Of a stretch of DNA of 64,000 nt, positions 41,099-51,272 are shown one piece after another. The translations under genes were made by a program, and so were the position numbers. Position 1 is the stretch's first letter; the number at the start of each line of letters is the position of its first letter. The stretch is from CAILHX01 sp046155285 (lineage in GTDB: Bacteria; Pseudomonadota; Gammaproteobacteria; Burkholderiales; Methylophilaceae): assembly GCA_046155285.1 (NCBI GenBank), contig JBJXEA010000009.1, positions 53,874 through 117,873 of the forward strand. The letters run 5' to 3'. Below the pieces are notes generated by a model. That model worked only from the letters and a program-made list of their open reading frames with translations. It was not told where the DNA came from and searched no databases.

Positions 41099-42718
41099 TT
41101 AAGTCTTGAAGTAACTAATCGCATTATTCAGCGAATCAGCCAGCTCATTGAGCTTGGCTGAGGTCAACGTCAGTTGACCCACAAACTCTCCATTTTCTTG
41201 TGCCATTTTGGAGATGGTATCTACCTCGCCCACCACAGAGTTCACCGCAGAGCGCTGTTCTTTCAAGGCGTGAGTAATCTCTCCTGCGGTGGTCACCACT
41301 TGCACCGTACCTTGCTTGATTTCAACCATGGAATTCCCCGCGCGTTCAGCTTTTTGCACGCCTATATTCGCCATCACCGTGCCTTGTTCCATGCTGGCAA
41401 CAGCGTTATTTGCGCCTTGTTGAATCTCAGCAATGATGCCGGAGATTTCTTGAGTGGATTTGGAAGTGCGTTCGGCCAGCTTGCGCACTTCATCGGCCAC
41501 CACGGCGAATCCACGCCCTTGTTCGCCAGCGCGGGCGGCTTCAATAGCCGCGTTCAAGGCCAGCAGGTTGGTTTGGTCGGCGATGTCTTTAATCACTTTG
41601 ACCACGTCTGAAATCTTTTGTGAGCTAGCGCCTAACTCACGGATGATGTTGGAGGACTCGGTGACAGAATCCGCAATCTTATTCATTTCATTGACCGCGT
41701 CTGCCACTACTTGGCCGCCTTGATCTGACAGCGTTCCTGCATTCTTAGCCATAGATTCAGAATGCTCGGCATTGCTGGAGATGTTATCAATGCTGGCGCT
41801 CATTTCTTCTACGGCAGAGGCCACGCTGCTGGCAGCATCATTTTGGCGGATAGAGCTATGCAACACATTGTCAGCCGCCATACCAAGTTGGTGCGCGGCT
41901 TGCACAATGGATTGTGCGTTCTCGGTCATGCCTTTAATCATGCCGCGCAGCTGTATCTGCATGCTGCCAATCGCATAAAGCAAACTGGTTTTGTCACCCG
42001 GTTCCAGCATGATGTCGCGGGTCAGGTTGCCTTTGGCGATTTCACGCGCAATGCCCCGTGCATACATAGGCTCGATACCCAGTTGCATGAGCAGATTGCC
42101 GGACATTTTCCAAGCGAAAAGCACCGCGACTAAAATACAAACTAAACCACCAATTAAGCTGCTTTTGATTATGAGTTTCCCCGTGTCGTTAATCTCACGC
42201 ACTTTATTAGTGGTGGTGATGACTTCTACATCACGAAACTTGCCCATTTTCGTCTGAATATCCAGTGATTGCTGGTCAAAACCTTCCATGACCAAATTGC
42301 CAGCTTCCATGCCTTGAGCGATATAGGTTTCAGCCATGTGTTTGCCCGTGCTGTAGTAGGCATCGAATGACTGATCAATCGCCTCCAGCTCCTTGAGCTT
42401 ATCGGGGCTGCTAGCGTAATGTCCTTTGAAGTTTTGTATGCCTTTTTTGAAGCTTTTGGCGTGTTTTTCAGCGTCGCCGAATGGGTCGCGGTCGTGGGTC
42501 GCGGAAGCATCGGTGAGATATTGCTGCACTTGCACCGCATCCAAAGTCATTTGGTCTGCCAGAAGCTCGTAGGGCAACAGATTCTCGTCTATCTCGGCCA
42601 CGTCACTTTGGATGTTATGGATTTGATACACCAGAAAAATCAGAACGCTGACAAATAGCGCAATAATCACGCCAAAGCCCATCATGGTGGTGTTTTTGAA
42701 AGTCATGTTCTTAAACAT
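41099..42718 (-). CDS. Methyl-accepting chemotaxis protein
   Basis: 539 residues. Membrane helix 1 at about 10-30, a periplasmic four-helix-bundle type sensor (30-185), helix 2 at about 190-208, a HAMP-like linker starting GIEPMYARGIAREIAKGNLT, and the cytoplasmic signalling domain with the hairpin tip IADQTNLLALNAAIEAARAG then EQGRGFAVVADEVRKLAERT. The C-terminus ends without a CheR-binding pentapeptide. The ligand is unknown. GAGG precedes ATG 42718. Confidence 0.93.
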   Translation of the reverse strand: MFKNMTFKNTTMMGFGVIIALFVSVLIFLVYQIHNIQSDVAEIDENLLPYELLADQMTLDAVQVQQYLTDASATHDRDPFGDAEKHAKSFKKGIQNFKGHYASSPDKLKELEAIDQSFDAYYSTGKHMAETYIAQGMEAGNLVMEGFDQQSLDIQTKMGKFRDVEVITTTNKVREINDTGKLIIKSSLIGGLVCILVAVLFAWKMSGNLLMQLGIEPMYARGIAREIAKGNLTRDIMLEPGDKTSLLYAIGSMQIQLRGMIKGMTENAQSIVQAAHQLGMAADNVLHSSIRQNDAASSVASAVEEMSASIDNISSNAEHSESMAKNAGTLSDQGGQVVADAVNEMNKIADSVTESSNIIRELGASSQKISDVVKVIKDIADQTNLLALNAAIEAARAGEQGRGFAVVADEVRKLAERTSKSTQEISGIIAEIQQGANNAVASMEQGTVMANIGVQKAERAGNSMVEIKQGTVQVVTTAGEITHALKEQRSAVNSVVGEVDTISKMAQENGEFVGQLTLTSAKLNELADSLNNAISYFKT

Positions 42719-42754
42719 GTTGCTTACCTCGTGAACAGTGTCAATTGAACGAAT

Positions 42755-42900
42755 TAAAACTCAATTTCAGTGCGTAAACCCAATACCCAAGCATTTTTGA
42801 TGGTGGGATCCATATTGGGGTTGATGATGTATTGTAAATTGGGTTGCAACGCTAGCCAAGGCATGATTTGCAGATGATGATGAACCATATGATGCAGCAT
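42755..42900 (-). pseudogene. C-terminal remnant of an OprB-type carbohydrate porin
   Basis: On the minus strand, HLQIMPWLALQPNLQYIINP is followed by further porin-like residues and by a GLRTEIEF-like last strand ending in a terminal Phe and stop at 42757-42755. These are the end of OprB-family porins. To read the last strand in frame with the first part a one-base shift is needed, and nothing upstream continues the barrel, so this is a decayed fragment. Confidence 0.65.
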
Positions 42901-42961
42901 CAACATGAAATGTGTGGACAACCTTCAGAATGATTGAGTCTGAACCACGGGGGCAATGGCT

Positions 42962-42998
42962 AAAACATGCCCAATTGCAAATCGATTGGGCATGTTTT
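42962..42998 (-). terminator. Terminator of the outer-membrane protein gene
   Basis: AAAACATGCCCAAT and ATTGGGCATGTTTT, 14 bp perfect, nine-base loop. T-runs on both strands. Confidence 0.85.
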
Positions 42999-43005
42999 TA
43001 TACCA

Positions 43006-43824
43006 TTATTTGAATGGATGCTCAAAGGACAAATATACCAGTACGCCATACTCACCCGATGACGGACCTACGCCTATCGGGAACGAGAACCCTGGGACGA
43101 TCTGAAGCCCTGAGGGGTAGTTGATGGCGAAACGGGCACCTGGGTTGATGAAGAACGTATGATCCCGACCTTTGCTTCCGTCAGGATTAACAGTTTCATT
43201 GGAAGTCCCAGCCATCTCAAGCATCAAATTGAAGTTTTCAGAGACTAGGTAAATCGCACTCGCTCCATAATTCCACCCAAGAGTATTGGCTTCCGCCCCA
43301 CCTAGCTCCTTGCTATTGGGAGTGTAAGTGGTGCCAAGATTCCAGTGCGTCACGACATTTTCCCCAATCTCCAGACTGAGGGGTAGATTGGCCTGAATGC
43401 CAACCGCATCGGTTCCCAGTCCCTTTTTGTAATCACCCGTGGGCAGGATCAGAGACAATCTAGGGGAGAAGGCCACCTTATCCTTCAGAATCGCCTGGTA
43501 ACGATAGTTGAGCAAGATGTCGCCGAGACCTGTGGACCTTGCGGGGTCGGAAACGCGATTAACGGGTATCGTATAAGAGAGTTGATGTGTTTCATCAAAG
43601 AACGGCCATTCTTGAGTGAATGTATAAGCCCAATCATGTGTCTTGTGCATATACATGAAGCTCTGAATGTGCTGAACAACACCCCTTTCCTGATTGTAGG
43701 CTTCCTCCAGCAGGAAGGAATTGTCCGCTATCTTCTTTGGCTCATCTTCCGCCCAACTATGGCACGGCAGGCTAAAAAGCATCGCCATTGCCCAATAAAT
43801 CTTATTTTTCATGACCATCCCCAT
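43006..43824 (-). CDS. Outer-membrane beta-barrel protein (MetA/phenol-pathway-like transporter family)
   Basis: 272 residues; three start candidates (43824, 43818, 43812) at the N-terminus, MKNKIYWAMAMLFSLPCHSWAE giving a normal signal peptide. The mature part is alternating beta strands with the LILPTGDYKKGLGTDAVGIQ element typical of the family once annotated as MetA pathway of phenol degradation, and ends in a strand with terminal ...EHPFK. Function not known. It has its own terminator and stands alone between the porin remnant and chrA, possibly linked to metal stress by location only. Confidence 0.7.
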   Translation of the reverse strand: MGMVMKNKIYWAMAMLFSLPCHSWAEDEPKKIADNSFLLEEAYNQERGVVQHIQSFMYMHKTHDWAYTFTQEWPFFDETHQLSYTIPVNRVSDPARSTGLGDILLNYRYQAILKDKVAFSPRLSLILPTGDYKKGLGTDAVGIQANLPLSLEIGENVVTHWNLGTTYTPNSKELGGAEANTLGWNYGASAIYLVSENFNLMLEMAGTSNETVNPDGSKGRDHTFFINPGARFAINYPSGLQIVPGFSFPIGVGPSSGEYGVLVYLSFEHPFK

Positions 43825-43902
43825 ACCGTATTCCCCCTAAGATAAAAATTTGTGATGCGTTATTTTTTAACTTCATCTCAATATAGCCTAAAGCAGTTTT
43901 TT

Positions 43903-45225
43903 TTACCAGAAGACATGGTAAAAAAAGCCGACAACTGCACATGCCAAAATCACGGTAATGACACTGGTTTTCAAACGTATCAGCGCAAATAGTGCCAAAG
44001 CGCTCAGCGCAGCGGCAAATGCATCAAAACCGCGCGGCCAGAAGCTGTGATAGGCAAAGAACAGCGCCAAGCTGAAGATGATGCCCACCACCGCCGCCGT
44101 AATGGCGGTAAGCGGGGCGGTGAGTTTGAGATTTTGGTGCGTGGATTCGATAAACGGTGCACCTAAAAAAATGAAAATAAAGGAGGGCAGAAAAGTGAAA
44201 AAAGTCACCACGCTGGCGGCTAGCAAGGCCGTGGTCAATGACGATGCCTGCATCCAGCCGCCAACAAAACCGACGAAGGTCACCACCATAATCAAGGGTC
44301 CCGGCGTGGTTTCACCCAAGGCTAGGCCATCTATCATTTGCGTGGCGGTCAGCCAGTGAAAATGCTCCACCGCGCCTTGATACACATAAGGCAGCACCGC
44401 ATAAGCGCCACCAAAGGTGAGCAGGGCGGCTTTGGTGAAAAACCAGCCCATTTGCGTGAGTATGTTTTGCCAGCCTTGAGTTGCCAATAACAAACCCATT
44501 GCCGCTGCCCATAGACCTAAACCTACAGCCAATATCCGCCACATGCGTGGTTTGGAAAATATAGCGTGAGGTGGGGTGGGCGTGTGGTCGTCGATCAAGG
44601 CCGCACCGTAATGTTTGGGTTTGCCGCCATGTCCGCCAGCAGTGAAATAGGCGGGCATCCATTTGCCGCCAGCCATGCCTAATAGCGCCGCGCTGAGAAT
44701 AATCAAAGGAAAGGGCAGCTTGAGCGCGGCTATCGCCACAAACGCAGCAATGGCGATAGCCCATAGCACGCGGTTTTTCAACGTGCGCGAACCGATGCGG
44801 TAAGCGGCGAACAGCACGATAGCCACCACGGCGGGCTTGATCCCGTAAAGGATGCCCGCCACGGCAGGCAAATCGCCATGCGCCATATAAGCCCACGACA
44901 GCGCCACCAAGATAAAGAAACTAGGCAGCACGAACAGCACGCCCGCCATGATTCCGCCCCAAGTTTTGTGCATCAGCCAGCCTATGTAGATGGCCAACTG
45001 CTGCGCCTCAGGACCTGGCAACAACATGCAGTAGTTGAGCGCGTGTAAAAAGCGCTGATCGGAAATCCAGCGTTTTTGCTCGACTAAGTCGTGGTGCATG
45101 ATGGCGATTTGCCCAGCGGGGCCGCCGAAGCTGATGAAGCCTAGCTTGAGCCAATAGCGGAAGGCTTGATAAAAACTAACGGGAGCTGGCGCTGTAGTAT
45201 CCATAGAGGTGGGGCTTGCAGTCAT
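43903..45225 (-). CDS. chrA: Chromate transporter ChrA, long-chain (two CHR domains)
   Basis: 440 residues. Two homologous six-helix CHR halves: FRYWLKLGFISFGGPAGQIAIMHHD-type start near 20-45 in the first and FFTKAALLTFGGAYAVLPYVY near 260 in the second, both with the FGG motif, and PGPEAQQLA / PGPLIM turns. It exports chromate. It starts four bases after the czcA stop (ATG 45225; a GTG one codon earlier overlaps even less support), so it is translated from the czc transcript. Confidence 0.92.
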   Translation of the reverse strand: MTASPTSMDTTAPAPVSFYQAFRYWLKLGFISFGGPAGQIAIMHHDLVEQKRWISDQRFLHALNYCMLLPGPEAQQLAIYIGWLMHKTWGGIMAGVLFVLPSFFILVALSWAYMAHGDLPAVAGILYGIKPAVVAIVLFAAYRIGSRTLKNRVLWAIAIAAFVAIAALKLPFPLIILSAALLGMAGGKWMPAYFTAGGHGGKPKHYGAALIDDHTPTPPHAIFSKPRMWRILAVGLGLWAAAMGLLLATQGWQNILTQMGWFFTKAALLTFGGAYAVLPYVYQGAVEHFHWLTATQMIDGLALGETTPGPLIMVVTFVGFVGGWMQASSLTTALLAASVVTFFTFLPSFIFIFLGAPFIESTHQNLKLTAPLTAITAAVVGIIFSLALFFAYHSFWPRGFDAFAAALSALALFALIRLKTSVITVILACAVVGFFYHVFW

Positions 45226-45229
45226 CACG

Positions 45230-48200
45230 TTAGGATTTTAGCGTTTTGTTGCCATGAAAAATCTGATACAGCACCGGCAACACCAGTAGAGTGAGCAGGG
45301 TGGAAGACCATATGCCGCCAATCACTGCGGTTGCCAGTGGTCGTTGAACCTCGGCGCCAGTTGCGGTGGCTATCGCCATCGGGATAAAACCCAATGAAGC
45401 TACTAATGCGGTCATCAGCACTGGTCTTAATCGTGTCAATGCGCCTTGTTCAATGGCTTGGTTCAGAGATAATCCTTGTTCGCGCAAAGTGCGGATAAAC
45501 GAGATCATCACCAAACCGTTCAATACGGCTACTCCAGACAAGGCAATAAAGCCCACCCCTGCCGAAATAGATAGCGGAATATCGCGTAACCACAGTGCCA
45601 ACAAGCCACCCGTCATAGCAAAAGGCACGCCGGTAAATACTATCAAGCCATCACGCAGATTGCCGAACATGGCGTAAAGCAGCACTAGCACCAGCAGCAG
45701 TGCAACAGGTACGACTAGCTCAAGACGTTTGCTGGCTGATTCAAGCTGCTCGAATATCCCACCCCAAACAAGCCAATAGCCTGATGGTATCTTGATTTCT
45801 TGTTGTATCCGTTGCTGTGCCTCCGCGACGTAAGAGCCAATATCACGATCACGCACGTTGGCAGTGACGACCACGCGGCGTTTGCCGTTTTCTCTGCTGA
45901 ATTGATTGGGGCCGGGGGTTAAGTTTAATGTGGCAACCTCGCCTAACAATAGATAAGCCGGTTTTGCAATGTCGGTAGTAGAAAGGCGAATGGGTATCTG
46001 CTGTATCGCTGCCAGATCAGACCTTAAGTTTTCTGGTAAACGGACTACCACATCGAATTGTTTGTCGCCTTGAAACAATTTTCCTGCGGTACGTCCATTC
46101 AGCGCGATGGCAATAGCATCTTGCACATCGCTGATGTTGACCCCCAGACGGGCGATCTTTTCGCGATCAATCTGAATGGTAAGGATGGGCAAGCCGGTGG
46201 TTTGCTCCACTTTGACATCTTCACCGCCATCAATCGTGGAAAGTATCTTGGCGATGTCTTCTCCGGTTTGTTCCATCACCGCCATGTCATCACCAAACAC
46301 TTTCACTGCAACATCGCTGCGCACCCCGGAAATCAGCTCGTTGAATCGCATCTGGATAGGCTGGGTGTATTCGTAGTTATTCCCTGGCACAACGCTTAAG
46401 GCGCGTTGCATTTGTGCCACCAGTTCGGTTTTAGTTAAATTCGGGTCTGGCCATTCCGATTTTGGTTTGAGCATCACATAGTTATCAGCAACGCTAGGTG
46501 GCATGGGGTCAGACGCTATTTCGGCAGTGCCAATCTTGGAGAAAATTTTGTCTACTTGTGGGAACTCAATGATTGTTTGTTCCAGTTCTCGTTGCATTTC
46601 TACTGCCTGCGTCAGGCTGGTGCCGGGTATTCTCAGGGCATGCAAGGCAATATCACCTTCATCCAGACTGGGAATAAACTCGCTGCCCATGCGCGTTGCC
46701 AGTAAGCCGCTTAATGCCACCGAGACCAATGCAATGGTGATGACCAGCGCTTTACTCCGCATTGCCCATCCCAACACTGGTAGATAGGCGCGTTTGGCTT
46801 TCGCCATCATCCAGCCTTCTTTTTCATTGACTTTGTTGGAGACGAACAAGGCCACTGCGGCTGGAATAAAAGTCAGAGAAAGCAGCATCGCGCCAATCAG
46901 TGCAATCACTACAGTGAACGCCATAGGATGGAACATTTTGCCCTCAATGCCGCTCAAGGCAAAGATGGGCAAATAGACCACCATGATGATGAGCTGGCCG
47001 AATAATAGTGGCTTTCTCGCCTCACGCGCGGCATCAAACACTTCTGTGATACGTTCTTCACGGTTTAACACACGTCCCAAACTTGTTTGCCGGTGCGCCA
47101 ATCGGCGTATGCAGTTTTCTACGATGACCACCGCACCATCTATGATGATGCCGAAATCCAGCGCCCCCAAGCTCATTAAATTAGCGCTGACCTTGTTCCC
47201 GAACATGCCGGTGAACGTCCATAACATGGAGAGCGGGATCACTAGCATGGTGATGATAGAGGCACGGATGTTGCCTAGAAACAGAAACAATATGGCGATC
47301 ACCAGCAGCGCACCTTCTAGCAGATTCTTTTTGACGGTGTTGATAGCTTTGTCAATCAGAATGGTGCGGTCATAAACCGTTTTGGCGGTGATGCCCGGTG
47401 GTAAGGTACGGTTGATTTCTGCTAGGCGTTGTTCAACCGCCTGCGAAACAGTTCGACTATTTTCTCCAATCAGCATAAACACCGTGCCTAATACGACTTC
47501 ATTGCCGTTTTCCGTGGCGGCACCGTTGCGTGGGCTTTTACCTACCAACACCTCTGCCACGTCGCGCACTCTCACCGGTACACCTTGTTTGGTATCCACG
47601 ACAACGTTGCCAATGTCGGCCAATTCCTTGAGTTGTCCGGGGATGCGGATCAAATACTGTTCGCCGGATTTCTCTATGTAACCTGCACCGATATTGGCAT
47701 TATTGCGTTCTAATGCTTCTACTAAATCGCTTAACGCCAGGTTGTGTGCCACCAGTTTTTCAGGGGAAGGGGCGACTTGATACTCCTTACTGAATCCGCC
47801 AATGGTATTTATTTCGTTAACACCAGGTACCGTTCTCAATTGAGGTTTTATGATCCAGTCCTGAATCTCACGCAGATCCATAGGCGTATAAGGGGTGCCA
47901 TCGGCTTTGAGTGCGCCAGTTGTGGATTCCACAGTCCACATGAAAATCTCGCCCAAGCCTGTAGATGTCGGTCCCAGCAGAGGAGTAATGCCAGTGGGCA
48001 ACTTTTCCTTGGCTTGCGCTACGCGCTCATTGACCAGCTGGCGGGCAAAATAAATATCGGTGCCTTCCTTGAACACCACCGTAACCTGGGAAAGACCGTA
48101 TTTTGAAAGTGAACGCGTTTGTTCCAGCCGAGGCAAACCCGCCATGGCGGTTTCGATGGGGTAGGTGATGCGCTGCTCAGATTCCAGCGGTGAATACCCG

Positions 48201-48361
48201 AGGGCTTCGGTGTTGATTTGTACTTGTATATTAGTGATGTCCGGCACCGCGTCTATCGGTAGTTTCTGATAGCTGTAGACGCCCAGCAGTGCCATGCCAA
48301 ATACCGCCATCAACACAAGCCAAGCCTGTTCTATAGAAAAGCGTATAAGTTTTTCAAACAT
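45230..48361 (-). CDS. czcA: Heavy-metal RND efflux pump, inner membrane subunit (CzcA/CusA family)
   Basis: 1043 residues, the family's full length, with twelve membrane helices and two large periplasmic loops. The proton-relay helix reads DFGIIIDGAVVIVEN, with both aspartates and the glutamate of the divalent (Zn/Co/Cd/Ni) HME-RND type and not the Cu/Ag type. The N-terminus (MFEKLIRFSIEQAWLVLM) is complete. It forms a tripartite pump with CzcB and CzcC encoded just upstream. Confidence 0.95.
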   Translation of the reverse strand: MFEKLIRFSIEQAWLVLMAVFGMALLGVYSYQKLPIDAVPDITNIQVQINTEALGYSPLESEQRITYPIETAMAGLPRLEQTRSLSKYGLSQVTVVFKEGTDIYFARQLVNERVAQAKEKLPTGITPLLGPTSTGLGEIFMWTVESTTGALKADGTPYTPMDLREIQDWIIKPQLRTVPGVNEINTIGGFSKEYQVAPSPEKLVAHNLALSDLVEALERNNANIGAGYIEKSGEQYLIRIPGQLKELADIGNVVVDTKQGVPVRVRDVAEVLVGKSPRNGAATENGNEVVLGTVFMLIGENSRTVSQAVEQRLAEINRTLPPGITAKTVYDRTILIDKAINTVKKNLLEGALLVIAILFLFLGNIRASIITMLVIPLSMLWTFTGMFGNKVSANLMSLGALDFGIIIDGAVVIVENCIRRLAHRQTSLGRVLNREERITEVFDAAREARKPLLFGQLIIMVVYLPIFALSGIEGKMFHPMAFTVVIALIGAMLLSLTFIPAAVALFVSNKVNEKEGWMMAKAKRAYLPVLGWAMRSKALVITIALVSVALSGLLATRMGSEFIPSLDEGDIALHALRIPGTSLTQAVEMQRELEQTIIEFPQVDKIFSKIGTAEIASDPMPPSVADNYVMLKPKSEWPDPNLTKTELVAQMQRALSVVPGNNYEYTQPIQMRFNELISGVRSDVAVKVFGDDMAVMEQTGEDIAKILSTIDGGEDVKVEQTTGLPILTIQIDREKIARLGVNISDVQDAIAIALNGRTAGKLFQGDKQFDVVVRLPENLRSDLAAIQQIPIRLSTTDIAKPAYLLLGEVATLNLTPGPNQFSRENGKRRVVVTANVRDRDIGSYVAEAQQRIQQEIKIPSGYWLVWGGIFEQLESASKRLELVVPVALLLVLVLLYAMFGNLRDGLIVFTGVPFAMTGGLLALWLRDIPLSISAGVGFIALSGVAVLNGLVMISFIRTLREQGLSLNQAIEQGALTRLRPVLMTALVASLGFIPMAIATATGAEVQRPLATAVIGGIWSSTLLTLLVLPVLYQIFHGNKTLKS

Positions 48362-48384
48362 GATGGATTCCTGAGAGCGGAGAG

Positions 48385-49917
48385 TTAGTGGTCATGGCTT
48401 GCCCCAGCTTTACCCAGTTCTGCTTTGATTAAGAAGCTGTTTTTTGCGGCATATTTTTCACCTGGTAACAATCCCTCCAGCACCTCTACATGGTGCTCAT
48501 CGCCGCGCCCAAGCTCAATTGGCCTTGCTTCAAACTGCTCACCATAACGACCAAATACCACCGTCCAGTCACGCACACTTTGCAAGGCTTCAACAGCAAC
48601 AGCCAAAGGAACTTCGACTTCTTCCGCCACCAGTTCAATACTGACAGGCACGCCAGGCTGCCATAGCGCTTTGGGGTTGGCCAGCACCACCCGTGCAGTT
48701 GCAGTGCGCGATTGCTCACCGACAACAGCGCCAACATAACTCACGGTGCCAACCGCCTCTGTATCAACAACGCCGGATTTAACCTTAGCCTGCTGACCAA
48801 GTCTGACGATTTTCAGATCTTTGGCGTACACCGTTATTTCAGCCCATACTGAGCTTAGGTCAGCCACCATAAAAATAGGGGAGTCTTCTCTCACTACTTG
48901 CCCGGGTGCAATCTGTTTCTCTGTCACCATGCCATTGATCGGCGAACGGATTTCATAGCGCGTGAGACTGCCGGTCGTAGCTGCACCCAAAGCGTTGAGC
49001 TTTTGTTTGGCTCGATCCAGTTCAATCTCAGCCTCGAACATGGCTTGTTGGGCTTGCAGATAGTCCTGTTCGGCAGTGATTCTTTGCTCCCATAATGATT
49101 TTTCTCGCTCGAACGTGACGCGAGACAGTGCTAACCGTTTTTGTGCCGCAAGATAATCACTACGCTGGTCAGCTAGACTTTGGCTGGATACCACAGCCAG
49201 CACTTGCCCCTTACGCACCGAATCGCCCGCATTCACCATAACCGATTCAACGATACCGCCTAGCCGTGGCACGACATACACCGTTTTATCGGCATTCATC
49301 TTGATTTCACCCGTGAGTTGAAGCGTACTTTTGATGCGTGCCGGGGCGGCGGTCAATACCTCAATCGCGTTGTGGCTGAGCTGACTGTCGCTCATCTGTA
49401 CGCGGGCTTCTGTCTGTTCATAGGCAAAACGGTAGGGCTTGCCCTGAGATTGAACGTCAATGGTGGCCTTGAAAGAGTGCGGCTCCACAATCACGGCATC
49501 GCCTTTCAGATAATCGGCTTCTGCGGCAAAGCTGATGGTTTGTGCTGGACGGCCTAGCCTTTCCAGTGTGATGCTGGCATTGGATTGCCCGGGTTTAAGT
49601 GGCTTGCCATCAAAGTAAGCGTAGAGACGGAATTGCGGAGGCACGTTTTGCTCAAAAATCGTCACCTCAATAGCAAAGGCATCTTGTTTGAACAGTTTGC
49701 CGCCGTGTGGACCCTTGACAATCTCAGCCGGCATTTCCTCGTGTGGGTGGGTGGTATTGTTCTCAGTGGTTTTACTGGCTTGATGATCGTCATGCCCAGC
49801 ATGCTCATCATGCTTATCTGTTTCTGGTTTGTTGGTGTTTAGCACCAGCATGGCCAGTACGACACCGACGGCTATCACTACGATTACTGCGTAAAACTGC
49901 CTAGAAAAAAGTTTCAT
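48385..49917 (-). CDS. czcB: Heavy-metal efflux periplasmic adaptor (CzcB family)
   Basis: 510 residues. A membrane anchor/signal (about 7-27) is followed by a His/Asp-rich segment (DKHDEHAGHDDHQ, then HPHEE) at about 36-62, a further N-terminal domain, the lipoyl/hairpin part (LGGIVESVMVNAGDSVRKGQ and coiled helices near 240-320) and beta-barrel domains; the C-terminus ends ASHDH. The His-rich parts indicate metal binding in the periplasm. Start overlaps the czcC stop by four bases (ATGA). Confidence 0.93.
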   Translation of the reverse strand: MKLFSRQFYAVIVVIAVGVVLAMLVLNTNKPETDKHDEHAGHDDHQASKTTENNTTHPHEEMPAEIVKGPHGGKLFKQDAFAIEVTIFEQNVPPQFRLYAYFDGKPLKPGQSNASITLERLGRPAQTISFAAEADYLKGDAVIVEPHSFKATIDVQSQGKPYRFAYEQTEARVQMSDSQLSHNAIEVLTAAPARIKSTLQLTGEIKMNADKTVYVVPRLGGIVESVMVNAGDSVRKGQVLAVVSSQSLADQRSDYLAAQKRLALSRVTFEREKSLWEQRITAEQDYLQAQQAMFEAEIELDRAKQKLNALGAATTGSLTRYEIRSPINGMVTEKQIAPGQVVREDSPIFMVADLSSVWAEITVYAKDLKIVRLGQQAKVKSGVVDTEAVGTVSYVGAVVGEQSRTATARVVLANPKALWQPGVPVSIELVAEEVEVPLAVAVEALQSVRDWTVVFGRYGEQFEARPIELGRGDEHHVEVLEGLLPGEKYAAKNSFLIKAELGKAGASHDH

Positions 49918-51176
49918 TTCATCGCTCCTGACGCGAGGTGTGTGGCATCAATGCCGAGAATGCGTTCTATGTCTGCCAAGGCTTGATGTGCGCTTAACAA
50001 GGCATTCAAGCGCTGCGATTTGGCTTGGGACAAGACACGCTGGGCATCGAGTACATTGATAAAGTCGAATTTGCCGAATTCAAAGCCTTTGATAGTGGCT
50101 TCATAGGCATTCTGGGCATCAGGCAGGATTTCTACTTGTAGGGAATTTGCCTCCTGGCTCGCGTTCACCAGATTCTCATGTGCAGCGGACAGGTCTGTAG
50201 CGTTGCTAATTCTGACCGCTACCAATTCATCACCGGCTTTGTAGGCGCGGCTGATAGCTTCTTGCAGGTTACCTTGATTGCGGTCAAACAGGGGGATGGG
50301 AACAGATATTCCGAATATGGCCTGATTAAGCCCGAGTTCCTCATTGCGTCTGGCACCCAAGCTGACGGTCACATCGGGTGTACGACGCGATTCCTCGATC
50401 TGAGATAAAGCCTCGCGGTGAGTGATTTCAAGCTTGGCTCGCCTGATAATAGGAGCCTCTTCCAAATGTTCCGACAATTGAGCCAGAGAGGGGATAGGTG
50501 GTAATACGTCCAACTGGCCAATGACGCTTAAAAACCTAGGGTTTGCATTGCCCCATAATGCGGCAAGATGTTTTTTTGCTGCCACTAAAGTGCTGGCAGC
50601 CTGTTTTGACTCTATTCTTGCTCCTGACTCTGTGACTCTGGATTTAGTCTCTTCAATGGGTGATATTTTCCCTGCTTTTACGCGCTTGGCTGCTGTCTCT
50701 CTGGTTTGTTGGGCGAGCAGTAGCGAAGACTCGCTCAATCGCACGCGCTCTTGAGCGGCAAGCGCCTCATAGAATGCGCTTTTGACGGCACCAAGAATTT
50801 CGGCTTTTTTGATGGCGAGGTCTATGGTGGCGGCTTCCAGGCGAATATCTGCAGCGCTCATTCGCGCCTCGCGTTTAGACCCAAGCTCGATGGTTTGCTC
50901 GATTTGTATCGTGGTTTGGCGCGTTGCATTGCGTGTGTCTTCAACCAACGCTGAAATCGAAGGGTTAGGCCGCGCCGCAGCTTGCAGCTGAGCGCCTTCA
51001 ATCGCCTCGCGTTCGCGGGTAAGTACAGCCAACTCAGGATTAGCGTTTAAGGCCAGAGTCAAGGCATCTTGCAGTGTGAGGCTATCAGTGGTTGATTCAA
51101 GATCAGCGCCGTAAGCGGGAACAGTCGCTATGTTGAATGCCAACATCAAACAGGTAAAAACAGTAAATAATCGCAT
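49914..51176 (-). CDS. czcC: Outer-membrane efflux protein (CzcC family)
   Basis: 420 residues. Signal peptide of about 23 residues (LFTVFTCLMLAFNIATVPAYGA), then two TolC-like repeats of long helices and strands (LQDALTLALNANPELAVLTREREAIEG near 34, ALLSAHQALADIERILGI at the end). It supplies the outer-membrane channel of the Czc pump. First gene of the czcCBA-chrA run, 96 bases after the small His-rich protein. Confidence 0.92.
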   Translation of the reverse strand: MRLFTVFTCLMLAFNIATVPAYGADLESTTDSLTLQDALTLALNANPELAVLTREREAIEGAQLQAAARPNPSISALVEDTRNATRQTTIQIEQTIELGSKREARMSAADIRLEAATIDLAIKKAEILGAVKSAFYEALAAQERVRLSESSLLLAQQTRETAAKRVKAGKISPIEETKSRVTESGARIESKQAASTLVAAKKHLAALWGNANPRFLSVIGQLDVLPPIPSLAQLSEHLEEAPIIRRAKLEITHREALSQIEESRRTPDVTVSLGARRNEELGLNQAIFGISVPIPLFDRNQGNLQEAISRAYKAGDELVAVRISNATDLSAAHENLVNASQEANSLQVEILPDAQNAYEATIKGFEFGKFDFINVLDAQRVLSQAKSQRLNALLSAHQALADIERILGIDATHLASGAMK

Positions 51177-51272
51177 CGAATTCTCCCAAAAATTGAGGAA
51201 TCCAGCGGATGGAAATACGCGGATTATTGCTTGCAGAAGCCTTGAACAGGCTGCGTTAACCGTCTCGCTGGA

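Noticed and set aside
43885..43930. Hairpin with A/T arms at the chrA end as terminator
   Set aside because: On the transcribed minus strand the stem is followed by A residues, not U, and it includes the coding end.
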